From: an uncultured Roseibium sp.
GTDB taxonomy: Bacteria; Pseudomonadota; Alphaproteobacteria; Rhizobiales; Stappiaceae
DNA length: 64,000 nt
NCBI RefSeq assembly: GCF_947494555.1
Contig: NZ_CANLVF010000002.1
Location: 186,001 to 250,000, forward strand
Direction: 5' to 3'
In this document: positions 28,392 through 38,274 of the stretch, piece by piece
Layout: each line of letters opens with the position of its first letter
Position numbering within the stretch: the first letter of the stretch is position 1
Position numbers and translations under genes: made by a program
Notes under the pieces: model-generated
Told to the model about the DNA's origin: nothing
What the model saw: only the letters and a program-made list of their open reading frames with translations
The model's database searches: none

Positions 28392-28733
28392 TGCAATCTC
28401 CTCCAGTCCTTGGCTCTGATGAGGTGAATGCAAGACTGCGACCAAAAGATGCTTAACGTATACTCGACCTTTTTCCCTCTATTTCTCAGACTGTTAGAGC
28501 ATTTGCGTCAGTCAAACCCCGTTCAGGTGCTCGCTGATCGTGACAAGAAATGAAGTAGTTAGTCCCAAAACAGAACAAATTGACGTTTCACAATTCCCGT
28601 TACGGCACTTGTTTTAACTATGTGAATCAACGCTACCTTTTTACTTGTTGAATATTTTCAAACTCCTTGCGGAAAGACTCAGAAGTCAACTGGCAGAATC
28701 TAGGTGCGACGCTTGTCTGTGTTCGTCGTCCTC

Positions 28734-29684
28734 TTACCCACCCCAGACAACGGCATCTTCGTGGCGTTTGATCAGGTGCCGGAGGTTTTCGAAACTCTTG
28801 GCGACATGTTGCGCGTATTTGTCCACGGCCGGCAGGTAAGGCGCGTCGGCCGGACGCAAGATACCCAATGCACGGTCCGGATGGGGGATCTGGAACGGTA
28901 GAGCGGTCATGGTCCTCTCCTTCCGGTAGGCAAACACTACACTGTGCGGCAAGACGGTCAGGGCATTGGTGCGGGTCATATAATTGATCACGCTGGCAAG
29001 CGACCCGCCTGAATAACGGACTTTGATTTCGGTGGCACCGAGCGAAAGCAGGATAGAGTGAAGATCAGCGTAGAGCGGGCTGCCAGGCGGAGGCGCGATC
29101 CATGGATATTCGAGCAATTCCTGCGCCCCTGTCCTGCGATTGCCCAAGAGCGGATGCAGGGCGCTGCAAGCGACAACATTCCGTCCCGGCAGGATTTCGT
29201 CAAACACAAGGCCTGAGCCTTCTCCCAGTATATCGATCGGGCAGATTGCAAGATCGATACGGTCCGCATGAATGGCTTCGCGCAGATCCCGGACATAACC
29301 GTAGCTCTGGTCGACCCGGATTTCCGGGTAACTGTTCTGGAACTCCGCCGTCATGCTGGAAATGAGCGCATCCATGAAAAACGGCGTTCCGCCAACCCGC
29401 ACGGTCCCTGCCTTGCCTTCCTGAAAGTTCTGAACCGTTTCCGAAGCCTTGCGCGAGGCCGACAGCATTACCATTCCCTGATCGGCCAGGGCCTGCGCCA
29501 GCGGAGTTGGCAGTAGCGGCCGCTGTCCTTTCTGGAACAACGGTTCTCCCAGTCGCTTTTCCAGCGAAGAGAGCGTGCGCGAGACCGCCGGCTGGGTCAT
29601 GCCGAGCATTTCGGCGCCTTCCGTCACGCTGCCGGTCTGAACGACGGCCGCGAGCTGTATCAGATGTCGCTCGTCAAGTTTCAT
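28734..29684 (-). CDS. LysR-family transcriptional regulator
   Basis: HLIQLAAVVQTGSVTEGAEMLGMTQPAVSRTLSSLEKRLGEPLFQKGQRPLLPT; divergent from the dioxygenase operon. Confidence 0.93.
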   Translation of the reverse strand: MKLDERHLIQLAAVVQTGSVTEGAEMLGMTQPAVSRTLSSLEKRLGEPLFQKGQRPLLPTPLAQALADQGMVMLSASRKASETVQNFQEGKAGTVRVGGTPFFMDALISSMTAEFQNSYPEIRVDQSYGYVRDLREAIHADRIDLAICPIDILGEGSGLVFDEILPGRNVVACSALHPLLGNRRTGAQELLEYPWIAPPPGSPLYADLHSILLSLGATEIKVRYSGGSLASVINYMTRTNALTVLPHSVVFAYRKERTMTALPFQIPHPDRALGILRPADAPYLPAVDKYAQHVAKSFENLRHLIKRHEDAVVWGG

Positions 29685-29748
29685 AGCAATTTGTTATAAA
29701 CTTGAGCTCAGAAATCATCAACTGCACCGTCGTTCCCGATAATTTTTC

Positions 29749-29773
29749 CCAAAGGTCAGGAAATGACCATTGG
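29749..29773. promoter_or_regulatory. 25-bp imperfect palindrome upstream of the catabolic operon
   Basis: CCAAAGGTCA-GGAAA-TGACCATTGG, one mismatch in 10-bp arms, abutting the GGGAGG RBS. Confidence 0.5.
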
Positions 29774-29781
29774 GAGGAACC

Positions 29782-30657
29782 ATGGCCGGGATGTCCGACA
29801 TCGCTTATTTCAAGACGGAAACGTCCGACCGGCTTTTTGCCGAGCGGCTCGATACGACTTCGGATGAGCGGCTTGCCCTGGTGCTGAGCAAGGTTGCGGA
29901 ACACCTTCACGCCATCATCCGGGAAACCCGCCCGACCCTGAACGACTGGCGCGCAACGATCGAATTCCTGACGGAAGTCGGTCACCTGTGCGACGACCGG
30001 CGTCAGGAATGGGTTCTGGTGTCAGACCTTCTGGGCATGTCCACGCTTGTCGACGCGCTCAATTCGGACCGGCCACAAAGAGCGACTCCGAACACGATGC
30101 GCGGGCCGTTTTACCGCCCGGACGCACCGCTGATGCAGCACGGTGAAAACATCTCGCTCGACGGTGCGGGAACACCAGTCGACGTCACCCTCCGCCTCAT
30201 GGACCTGGACGACCGGCCCCTCGCCGGGGCGCGCGTCGAAACCTGGCAGGCCAACGCGCAAGGGTTTTATGAAAACCAGCAGCCCGACCTGCAGCCGGAA
30301 CACAATCTGCGCGGCCATTTCGTTTCAGATGATGCCGGCCGCGTCACTTACCGCACCATCCGCCCGTCCGGTTACGAAGTGCCGAAAGACGGACCACTCG
30401 GAGATCTTCTCGCAAAACTTGGTGCGCCGCTTTGCCGGCCCGCTCATGTCTATTTCCAGGTGACGGCTGACGGGTTCGAAACGCTGACGACACAGATCTT
30501 CGACGGCGACGATCCGAACCTTGGCAAAGACCCGCTCTTCAGCGTCAAGCCCGGGCTCATCGGCCACTTCAAGGAAGCCGATGTAGGGCCGGACGCAGCG
30601 CTCAAACTCGACATTGTTTTCCACCTGAACCCGGCCAGACAGGAGCTTGGCGCATGA
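29782..30657 (+). CDS. Intradiol ring-cleavage dioxygenase (hydroxyquinol 1,2-dioxygenase-like), paralogue 1, with HxY in place of HxH
   Basis: N-terminal dioxygenase domain; AQGFYENQ, RPSGYEVP, RPAHVYFQVTADGFETLTTQIFDG. Confidence 0.88.
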   Translation: MAGMSDIAYFKTETSDRLFAERLDTTSDERLALVLSKVAEHLHAIIRETRPTLNDWRATIEFLTEVGHLCDDRRQEWVLVSDLLGMSTLVDALNSDRPQRATPNTMRGPFYRPDAPLMQHGENISLDGAGTPVDVTLRLMDLDDRPLAGARVETWQANAQGFYENQQPDLQPEHNLRGHFVSDDAGRVTYRTIRPSGYEVPKDGPLGDLLAKLGAPLCRPAHVYFQVTADGFETLTTQIFDGDDPNLGKDPLFSVKPGLIGHFKEADVGPDAALKLDIVFHLNPARQELGA

Positions 30658-31715
30658 CCCGCGTCTTCACCTACAGAGGCAGCGCAGCCCATATCGTTTT
30701 CGGTGCCGGCAAGCGTGCCGAAACAGGTGCCTGGGTGGAAAAGCTCGGCTGCCGGAAAGCCCTGGTTCTGTCGACGCCGCATCAGGCGAACGATGCCGCA
30801 CAGCTTGCCGAAGAGCTTGGGGCCCTTGCCGTCGGTGTCTTTACGAAAGCAGCCATGCACACGCCCGTCGAGGTCACCGAAGAGGCCATGGAGATTGTAA
30901 AGACGTCCGGTGCGGACTGCGTTGTTTCGCTCGGCGGCGGCTCCACGACCGGCCTTGGCAAGGCAATTGCCTACCGCACCGACCTGCCCCAGATCGTGAT
31001 CCCGACAACCTATGCCGGGTCCGAGGTGACGCCGATCCTCGGCCAGACGGAAGGCGGCCGCAAGACGACGGTACGCGGCGGCAGCATCTTGCCGGAGGTC
31101 GTCATCTACGACCCGGACCTGACAACGGGGTTGCCGCTAGCCATGACAATCACCAGCGGCCTGAACGCCATGGCCCATGCCGCCGAAGCCCTCTACGCAC
31201 AGGACCGCAATCCTGTTTCCAGTCTGATGGCGGCCGAAGGTCTGGCCGCGTTCAGCGAGGCTCTGCCTTTGCTCAAGGCGGATCCGGCAGATACCGAGGC
31301 CCGCTCTGCAGCGCTCTATGGTGCGTGGCTCTGCGGCACGGTCCTCGGTGCTGTCGGCATGGCGCTGCATCACAAGATCTGCCACACGCTCGGTGGCAGT
31401 TTCGATACACCGCACGCGGAAACCCACGCCATCATGCTTCCGCACACGGTCGGCTTCAATGCGGGTGCGGTTCCAGAACAGTTGCAGCCGATTGCCGATC
31501 TTTTCGGGGCGGCACCAGGTGCGGGTCTCTTCGATTTCTCGGCACGTATCGGCGCACCGCTGGCGCTCAAGGACCTTGGCCTGAGCGAGGCAGACCTTGA
31601 TCGCGCCGCCGACATTGCGACCGAAAACCCGTACTGGAACCCGCGCCCGATCGACCGCGCGTCCATCCGTCATCTGCTGCAGGACGCCTGGGAAGGGACG
31701 CGTCCCGCGATCTGA
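30654..31715 (+). CDS. Maleylacetate reductase (iron-containing ADH family)
   Basis: IVFGAGKRAETGAWVEKLGCRKALVLSTP…GGGSTTGLGKAIAYRTDLPQIVIPTTYAGSEVTPILGQTEGGRKTT…HHKICHTLGGSFDTPHAETHAIMLPH. Confidence 0.93.
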   Translation: MTRVFTYRGSAAHIVFGAGKRAETGAWVEKLGCRKALVLSTPHQANDAAQLAEELGALAVGVFTKAAMHTPVEVTEEAMEIVKTSGADCVVSLGGGSTTGLGKAIAYRTDLPQIVIPTTYAGSEVTPILGQTEGGRKTTVRGGSILPEVVIYDPDLTTGLPLAMTITSGLNAMAHAAEALYAQDRNPVSSLMAAEGLAAFSEALPLLKADPADTEARSAALYGAWLCGTVLGAVGMALHHKICHTLGGSFDTPHAETHAIMLPHTVGFNAGAVPEQLQPIADLFGAAPGAGLFDFSARIGAPLALKDLGLSEADLDRAADIATENPYWNPRPIDRASIRHLLQDAWEGTRPAI

Positions 31716-31739
31716 TCACCTGGTCTGGGAGGAACCAAC

Positions 31740-33020
31740 ATGTTGAATAGACGCACATTCCTGAAATCGACCGCGGCAACGGCCGCCCTTGCAGGCTCAT
31801 CGGGTCTCGCCCTGCCGGCCCGCGCGCAGGGAACGCCGATCAAGCTCGGCTATGTCAGCCCGCAAACCGGCCCTCTCGCCGCTTTCGCCGAAGCGGATAA
31901 CTTCATTATCAGCGGTTTCAACGCGGCAGCGAAAGCCGAGGGCCTCAATATCGAGGTGATCGTCAAGGACAGCCAGTCGAACCCCAACCGGGCGGCGGAA
32001 GTCGCCCGCGAACTGATCATCGACGATGAAATCAACCTGATGCTGGTGGCCTCCACGCCGGAAACCACCAATCCGGTCACCACCACGTGCGAGAGCGAAG
32101 AGATCCCCTGCATCTCGACGGTCGCGCCCTGGCAGCCCTGGTTCATCGGCCAGCAGGGCAACCCCGGCGATCCGGGCAGCTGGGAACCGTTCTACTATTC
32201 CTACCATTTCTTCTGGGGCCTGGAGGATGTGATCGCAGTCTTCACCAACATGTGGGGACAGCTCGACACCAACAAGCAAGTCGGCGGCCTCTTCCCCAAT
32301 GACGGCGACGGCAATGCCTGGGGCGATCCGAATGTCGGCTTTCCGCCGGTGCTTGAAAAGCTCGGCTACGGCCTGACCGACCCGGGACGCTACCAGAACC
32401 TGACCGACGATTTCACCGCGCAGATTAACGCCTTCAAACAGGCGAAGGCTGAAATCGTCACGGGCGTGATGATCCCGCCGGATTTCACGACTTTCTGGAC
32501 ACAGGCCAAGCAGCAGGGTTTCACGCCGAAAGTCGCCTCGATCGGCAAGGCGATTCTGTTCCCGCAAACCGTCGAAGCACTCGGCGATGCCGGCAATAAT
32601 CTCTCGTCGGAAGTCTGGTGGAGCCCGACGCACCCGTTCTCGTCCTCGCTCACGGGCGAAAGCTCCGGCCAGCTCGCATCGGGTTTCACCGAGGCCACTG
32701 GACGTCCCTGGACACAGCCCATCGGCTTTGTCCACGCGCTGTTCGAACTGGCGGTGGATGTCATGAAGCGCGCCAACGATCCGACGGACGCCGACGAGGT
32801 CTCGGAAGTCATCGCGGCGACGAAACTCAATACGATCGTCGGCCCGATCGCCTGGGACGGAATAGGGCTGCCACCGTTTGCTCAGAAGAACGTTGCCAAG
32901 ACGCCACTGGTCGGCGGTCAGTGGCGCCTGAAAGACGGCGGCGGCTACGACCTGGTCATCACAGACAACCAGACCGCGCCGGATATTCCGACCGGCGGCA
33001 AGATGGAACCGATCACCTGA
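31740..33020 (+). CDS. Branched-chain-type (Liv) ABC transporter substrate-binding protein
   Basis: Tat-like N-terminus MLNRRTFLKSTAATAALAGSSGLALPARAQ; IKLGYVSPQTGPLAAFAEAD. Confidence 0.92.
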   Translation: MLNRRTFLKSTAATAALAGSSGLALPARAQGTPIKLGYVSPQTGPLAAFAEADNFIISGFNAAAKAEGLNIEVIVKDSQSNPNRAAEVARELIIDDEINLMLVASTPETTNPVTTTCESEEIPCISTVAPWQPWFIGQQGNPGDPGSWEPFYYSYHFFWGLEDVIAVFTNMWGQLDTNKQVGGLFPNDGDGNAWGDPNVGFPPVLEKLGYGLTDPGRYQNLTDDFTAQINAFKQAKAEIVTGVMIPPDFTTFWTQAKQQGFTPKVASIGKAILFPQTVEALGDAGNNLSSEVWWSPTHPFSSSLTGESSGQLASGFTEATGRPWTQPIGFVHALFELAVDVMKRANDPTDADEVSEVIAATKLNTIVGPIAWDGIGLPPFAQKNVAKTPLVGGQWRLKDGGGYDLVITDNQTAPDIPTGGKMEPIT

Positions 33021-33072
33021 TTTCCGGCAGGCGTGGACCCTGTGTCTGCGCCCGGCCTGAGGGAGTGACCCA

Positions 33073-33792
33073 ATGACGATCCTGGCGCTGGACAATGTGT
33101 CGAAAGCCTTTGGTGCGCTGCGCGTTTCGCAACACATAACCTTTGATCTCGCCCAAGGCGAGGCATTGGGTGTGATCGGACCGAACGGTGCCGGCAAATC
33201 AACCTTGTTCAACCTCATCACCGGCAATCTGCCGGTCGATGAGGGCCGGATCACGTTTCTCGGACATGACGTGACCCATGTCCCGCCGATGGAACGGTGC
33301 CTCAGTGGACTGGGGCGTACATTCCAGATCCCGCAACCTTTTGAAAAGTTGACGGTTTTCGAAAACCTCATCGTTGCCGGAGCTTTCGGCAACAGTTTGC
33401 CGGAAAGCGCCGTTTCCGATGAATGCGCGGACATCCTGGTCGAGACGGGACTGATCGGCAAGGCCAATGAAGTCGCCGGGCGTCTCAGCCTTCTGGAGCG
33501 CAAACGCCTGGAACTTGCCCGCGCCTTGGCGACCCGGCCCAAAGTGCTTCTGCTTGACGAGATCGCAGGCGGGCTCACGGAAGGCGAATGCCACGCGCTT
33601 GTCTCGACCATCAGGAAAATTCATGTGGGCGGCATGTCGATCATCTGGATCGAGCACGTACTTCACGCCCTCACCTCCATCGCCGAACGCCTGCTCGTGC
33701 TCGACTTCGGCAAGGTGATCGGCATCGGCGAGCCGGAGGCCATCATGAACTCGCAGGAAGTGCGGGAAATCTACCTCGGGATCGATGTGTGA
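33073..33792 (+). CDS. Liv-type ABC transporter ATP-binding protein (LivG-like)
   Basis: [51 protein letters not shown]. Confidence 0.93.
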   Translation: MTILALDNVSKAFGALRVSQHITFDLAQGEALGVIGPNGAGKSTLFNLITGNLPVDEGRITFLGHDVTHVPPMERCLSGLGRTFQIPQPFEKLTVFENLIVAGAFGNSLPESAVSDECADILVETGLIGKANEVAGRLSLLERKRLELARALATRPKVLLLDEIAGGLTEGECHALVSTIRKIHVGGMSIIWIEHVLHALTSIAERLLVLDFGKVIGIGEPEAIMNSQEVREIYLGIDV

Positions 33793-34499
33793 TGGCACTG
33801 CTTCAGACAGACAATCTGACCGCCCACTATGGCGACTTCCAGGCACTCTTCGGGGTCGATATCCGGCTTGAGGAAGGCGAGACAGTGGCGATCATCGGCG
33901 CAAACGGGGCCGGCAAGACCACGCTGATGCGTTCCATCTCCGGAGTTCTGACCAACCGGGCGGATGCGATCACATTCGAGAACGACCGGATTGGTTCCGC
34001 CCATGCGGCGGATATCGTGAAAAAGGGCATTGCCATGGTGCCCGAAGGCCGAAAACTCTTTCCTTCACTCAGCGTGGAGGAAAATCTCCTCATTGGCGCG
34101 CATGGCCGCAAAGTCACGGGAATCTGGACGCTTGAAACTGTCTACGAGATGTTCCCGGTCCTCAAGGAGCGCAGGCTCAATCCCGGCACCGCCCTTTCCG
34201 GCGGCCAGCAGCAGATGGTGGCGATCGGACGGGCGCTGATGTCCAACCCGCGCGTGCTTTTGTGCGATGAGATCAGCCTGGGCCTTGCGCCGGTGATCAT
34301 CAGGGACATCTACGCCGCGCTTCCGAAGATCAAGGCGTCCGGCACCTCCATCGTGGTGGTGGAACAGGATATCGGCCAGGCGCTGAAAGTCGCCGACCGT
34401 GTCTACTGCATGATGGAAGGGCGGATCACGCTGGAAGGCGCTCCCTCCGATCTCAGCCGCGATGCCATTCACAACGCCTATTTCGGAGCAGCCGCATGA
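33792..34499 (+). CDS. Liv-type ABC transporter ATP-binding protein (LivF-like)
   Basis: GANGAGKTTLMRSISG; LSGGQQQMVAIGRALMSNPRVLLCDEISLGLAP; start ATG overlaps the previous stop. Confidence 0.93.
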   Translation: MALLQTDNLTAHYGDFQALFGVDIRLEEGETVAIIGANGAGKTTLMRSISGVLTNRADAITFENDRIGSAHAADIVKKGIAMVPEGRKLFPSLSVEENLLIGAHGRKVTGIWTLETVYEMFPVLKERRLNPGTALSGGQQQMVAIGRALMSNPRVLLCDEISLGLAPVIIRDIYAALPKIKASGTSIVVVEQDIGQALKVADRVYCMMEGRITLEGAPSDLSRDAIHNAYFGAAA

Positions 34500-35359
34500 T
34501 CTGGGTCGACACAATCGTCCAAGGGGTCCTGCTCGGCGGCCTCTATGCCCTCTTTGCCGCGGGCCTCAGTCTCGTTTTCGGGATCATGCGGCTCGTGAAC
34601 CTTGCCCATGGCGATTTCATCGTTATGGCCGCGTACCTGATCCTGGTTCTCGTAACGTTGCTCGGTATCGATCCGTTCCTGGCGGCCCTGATATCGGCTC
34701 CGATCCTGTTTGGCATTGGCTGGCTGCTGCAGATGCATGTTCTCAACCGGACACTCGGGCCGGACATCCTGCCGCCACTGCTCGTGACCTTCGGCCTGTC
34801 CATCGTGATCCAGAACGCGCTTCTGGAAGGCTTTTCCGCCGACAGCCAGCGCCTTTCCGTCGGTCAGCTCGAAACAGCGTCTCTTGCGCTTGGTCCGGTC
34901 AATGTCGGCGTCATGCCGCTGCTCACGTTCGTTTCCGCAGTTATGGTGATCATTGGGCTCAACAAGATTTTCTACAGCACGTCGCTTGGCCGGGCCTTCC
35001 GCGCAACCTCGGATGACGCCGTCACGGCGAGCCTGATGGGCATCCGACCTAACAACATCTTCGCAACCGCAACCGGGATCGCAATGGTCGTCGTGACGAT
35101 TGCCGCCCTCTATCTCGGAACCCGCGCCAATTTCGACCCGACGGTCGGCCCTGCGCGCCTGATCTATGCCTTCGAGGCCGTGATTATCGGCGGTCTCGGC
35201 TCGCTCTGGGGCACGCTTGCCGGCGGTATCATCATCGGCGTTGCGCAGACGCTGGGAGCCGCCATCAACCCGGAATGGCAGATCCTTGCCGGTCATGTCG
35301 CCTTTGTCATCGTCCTGTTGCTCAGACCACGCGGTTTGTTCCCGCGGGCCGTGGATTAA
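34496..35359 (+). CDS. Liv-type ABC transporter permease (LivH-like)
   Basis: GVLLGGLYALFAAGLSLVFGIMRLVNLAHGDF; GGLGSLWGTLAGGIIIG. Confidence 0.93.
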   Translation: MIWVDTIVQGVLLGGLYALFAAGLSLVFGIMRLVNLAHGDFIVMAAYLILVLVTLLGIDPFLAALISAPILFGIGWLLQMHVLNRTLGPDILPPLLVTFGLSIVIQNALLEGFSADSQRLSVGQLETASLALGPVNVGVMPLLTFVSAVMVIIGLNKIFYSTSLGRAFRATSDDAVTASLMGIRPNNIFATATGIAMVVVTIAALYLGTRANFDPTVGPARLIYAFEAVIIGGLGSLWGTLAGGIIIGVAQTLGAAINPEWQILAGHVAFVIVLLLRPRGLFPRAVD

Positions 35360-35370
35360 GGGGAACTGCC

Positions 35371-36453
35371 ATGTCCGCGACCGCCCAAACCACCCAAACC
35401 TCCTGGACTGTCGAGACCCGCACACGCACGTCGACGCTGTTCCTCGGCCTTGCTGCCCTCCTCGTGATTGTTCTGGCCTTCGCCCCGTTCTATGCATCGC
35501 GCAGCTTGATCCAGGATCTCTTCTTCATCCTCACCATGCTGGTGCTGGCGCAAGGGTGGAACCTGCTTGCCGGATATGCGGGCCTCGTCTCCGTCGGTCA
35601 GCAAGCCTTCGTCGGCATCGGTGCCTATGCCATGTTTGGGGGCGTTGTTCTTCTGGATCTCGATCCGCTGGTCTCGATCCTACTGGGCGGGATCGGAGCC
35701 GCTCTGCTCGCCATTCCAACCGCATTCTTCACCTTCCGTCTGCAGGGCGCTTATTTCGCAATCGGCACCTGGGTGGTCGCGGAAATCGTGCGCCTCACCG
35801 TTGCACAGTGGAAGGCGCTTGGCGGCGGCACCGGCACGTCCCTGCCCCGCAGCGCGACCCGCGACATGTTCGGTCTCGATTTTCTGAAAGAGACGTTCGG
35901 TTTCAAGACGTCTGCTGCAACCGATGTCATCACGTTCTGGCTTGCGCTGTTCCTCGCGGTCGCCACGGTGGGTGTCGTCTACTGGCTGTTGCGCTCCCGC
36001 CAGGGGCTCGGGCTCGCAGCCGTACGCGACAATCAGAACGCCGCCCGGTCCGTCGGCGTCGATGCGCAGCGTCTGAAAACTGTCGTTTACTTGAGCACGG
36101 CGTTCATTACGGGTCTCGCCGGTGCCCTGATCTATGTCCAGAAGGCACGGATTTCACCCGACGCTGCGTTCTCGGTTCTCGACTGGACCGCCTACGTGAT
36201 CTTCATCGTCGTCATCGGCGGCATCGGTACCATCGAAGGCCCGATTATCGGCGTCCTAGTGTTCTTCGCCCTGCAGAATTCCCTGTCCAGTTATGGCTCC
36301 TGGTACCTGCTGGTGCTCGGTCTCTTGGGCATCGTCATCATGCTGTTTGCACCGCGCGGCCTCTGGGGCCTCTTCACCGACCGGACCGGCATCGAAATCT
36401 TTCCCATTCGCCGCAGGCTCTCCGGCGGCTCCAGCGAAAATTCGGGAGGTTGA
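35371..36453 (+). CDS. Liv-type ABC transporter permease (LivM-like)
   Basis: LAQGWNLLAGYAGLVSVGQQAFVGIGAYAMF; GGIGTIEGPIIGVLVFFALQ. Confidence 0.92.
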   Translation: MSATAQTTQTSWTVETRTRTSTLFLGLAALLVIVLAFAPFYASRSLIQDLFFILTMLVLAQGWNLLAGYAGLVSVGQQAFVGIGAYAMFGGVVLLDLDPLVSILLGGIGAALLAIPTAFFTFRLQGAYFAIGTWVVAEIVRLTVAQWKALGGGTGTSLPRSATRDMFGLDFLKETFGFKTSAATDVITFWLALFLAVATVGVVYWLLRSRQGLGLAAVRDNQNAARSVGVDAQRLKTVVYLSTAFITGLAGALIYVQKARISPDAAFSVLDWTAYVIFIVVIGGIGTIEGPIIGVLVFFALQNSLSSYGSWYLLVLGLLGIVIMLFAPRGLWGLFTDRTGIEIFPIRRRLSGGSSENSGG

Positions 36454-36506
36454 AATGAAAAAGACACTTGCAGCCCAGTGCTTGATTGATTTTGGAGGAA
36501 CGACAA

Positions 36507-38264
36507 ATGGCTGATTTCGGCACCGGCGTCCTGATCATCGGCACCGGTCCGGCGGGCTCTGCAACAGCCGCGCTTCTGTCGACCTACGGCATAGAGAACA
36601 TGGCGATCAACCGCTATCGCTGGCTCGCAAACACGCCGCGTGCGCACATCACCAATCAGCGCACCATGGAAGTGCTCAGGGATCTCGGGCGCGACGTCGA
36701 AGACGAGGCTTACCTGTTCGCCGCGCATCAGGAGTTGATGGGCGAGAACGTCTTCTGCGAGAGCCTTGCAGGCGAGGAAATCGGCCGCATGAAAAGTTGG
36801 GGCAACCATCCGTTGTCCAAGGCGGAACACCTGTTGGCTTCGCCCACGATGATGAACGACCTGCCGCAAACCTTCATGGAGCCGCTTCTCTTCAAGACGG
36901 CCTGCTCGAGGGGGACCCAGGCGCGCATGTCGGCCCAGTATCTCTCCCACGAACAGGACGCAGAGGGTGTGACGACCACTTGCCTCGACCGGTTGTCGGG
37001 CAAGGAATTCACAGTTCGCTCGAAGTATCTTGTCGGCGCCGATGGCGGCAATTCGCTTGTTGCCGAACATGCCGGACTGCCTTTCGAGGGCAAGATGGGC
37101 GTCGGCGGCTCGATGAACATTCTCTTCAGGGCGGACCTTTCCAAATATGTCGCCCACAGACCTTCCGTTCTTTACTGGGTGATGCAACCCGGCGCGGATG
37201 TCGGCGGCATCGGCATGGGTCTTGTGAGGATGGTGCGCCCCTGGAACGAGTGGCTAATCGTCTGGGGCTACGACATCAACCAACCAGCTCCGGAAGTCGA
37301 TGAAGCCATGGCAACCGACGTTGCCCGCCAGCTGGTCGGCGATCCGGATCTCACGATCGAGCTGATCTCGGCCAACACCTGGACCGTCAACAACATGTAC
37401 GCGACGCACATGCAAAAGGACCGCGTGTTCATCATGGGCGATGCGGCGCACCGGCATCCGCCGTCCAACGGCTTGGGCTCGAACACCTCCATTCAGGACA
37501 GTTTCAACCTCGCCTGGAAGCTCGCCGCGGTGCTGAAAGGCCAGGCGGGCGAAGCGCTGCTTGACAGCTACAGCGTAGAACGGGCACCGGTCGCCAAACA
37601 GATCGTGACCCGCGCCAACCAGTCCATTGCCGAATTCGGCCCGATCTTCGAAGCGCTCGGCATGGGCGAAGGTGTCGACCCGGAAGTCATGCAGCAGAAC
37701 CTGGTGGCCCGCTGCGACCGCACCGATGCCGCAGAAGCGCAACGCGACGCGATCCGCAAGGCTATCGCCTTCAAGAAATACGAGTTCGACGCGCATGGCG
37801 TGGAGATGAACCAGCGCTACAAGTCAAATGCGATTGAAACGGATGGGCAGACGGAACCGGCCTTTGAGCGTGATGCCGAGCTGCACTATCAGGCAACGAC
37901 CTGGCCCGGAGCCCGTATTCCTCATAGCTGGCTGTTTGATCACGACAGCGGCGACAGGTTTTCCACACTCGACCTGTGCGGCGGCGGAACCTTCACCGTC
38001 TTTACCGGCATCGGAGGCGAAGCCTGGGAAGAAACCGCCAAATCCGTCGGTGCGGAGTTCGGTCTTAATGTCCGGGTGCATGTGATCGGCCCGCGCCGGC
38101 AATATGTCGATCACACAGGCGACTGGGCGCGGGCACGCGAAGTCAGCGACAAGGGCTGCGTCCTGGTGCGCCCGGATCAGCACGTCGCCTGGCGCAGCAA
38201 GGGATTGACCGGCGATCCCGCTGGCGATCTGCGCCGCGTCTTTTCAAAAATTCTCGCACGCTAA
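36507..38264 (+). CDS. FAD-dependent aromatic monooxygenase (TfdB / resorcinol-hydroxylase-like)
   Basis: VLIIGTGPAGSATAALLS (GxGxxG), YLVGADGGNS, DRVFIMGDAAHRHPPSNGLGSNTSIQDSFNLAWKLA. Confidence 0.9.
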   Translation: MADFGTGVLIIGTGPAGSATAALLSTYGIENMAINRYRWLANTPRAHITNQRTMEVLRDLGRDVEDEAYLFAAHQELMGENVFCESLAGEEIGRMKSWGNHPLSKAEHLLASPTMMNDLPQTFMEPLLFKTACSRGTQARMSAQYLSHEQDAEGVTTTCLDRLSGKEFTVRSKYLVGADGGNSLVAEHAGLPFEGKMGVGGSMNILFRADLSKYVAHRPSVLYWVMQPGADVGGIGMGLVRMVRPWNEWLIVWGYDINQPAPEVDEAMATDVARQLVGDPDLTIELISANTWTVNNMYATHMQKDRVFIMGDAAHRHPPSNGLGSNTSIQDSFNLAWKLAAVLKGQAGEALLDSYSVERAPVAKQIVTRANQSIAEFGPIFEALGMGEGVDPEVMQQNLVARCDRTDAAEAQRDAIRKAIAFKKYEFDAHGVEMNQRYKSNAIETDGQTEPAFERDAELHYQATTWPGARIPHSWLFDHDSGDRFSTLDLCGGGTFTVFTGIGGEAWEETAKSVGAEFGLNVRVHVIGPRRQYVDHTGDWARAREVSDKGCVLVRPDQHVAWRSKGLTGDPAGDLRRVFSKILAR

Positions 38265-38274
38265 GGAGAGCCCG

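Noticed and set aside
30647-31600. 317-aa plus-strand ORF
   Set aside because: Out-of-frame shadow of maleylacetate reductase; Arg/Cys-rich.
31797-33611. 604-aa ORF on the minus strand
   Set aside because: Antisense shadow of the Liv substrate-binding protein and LivG genes; Arg/His-rich low-plausibility translation, no family motif.
34478-35497. 339-aa minus-strand ORF
   Set aside because: Antisense to LivH; highly charged, non-globular composition typical of GC-rich shadow ORFs.
35217-36458. 413-aa plus-strand ORF
   Set aside because: Alternate frame of LivM; the 35371-36453 frame has clear permease motifs.
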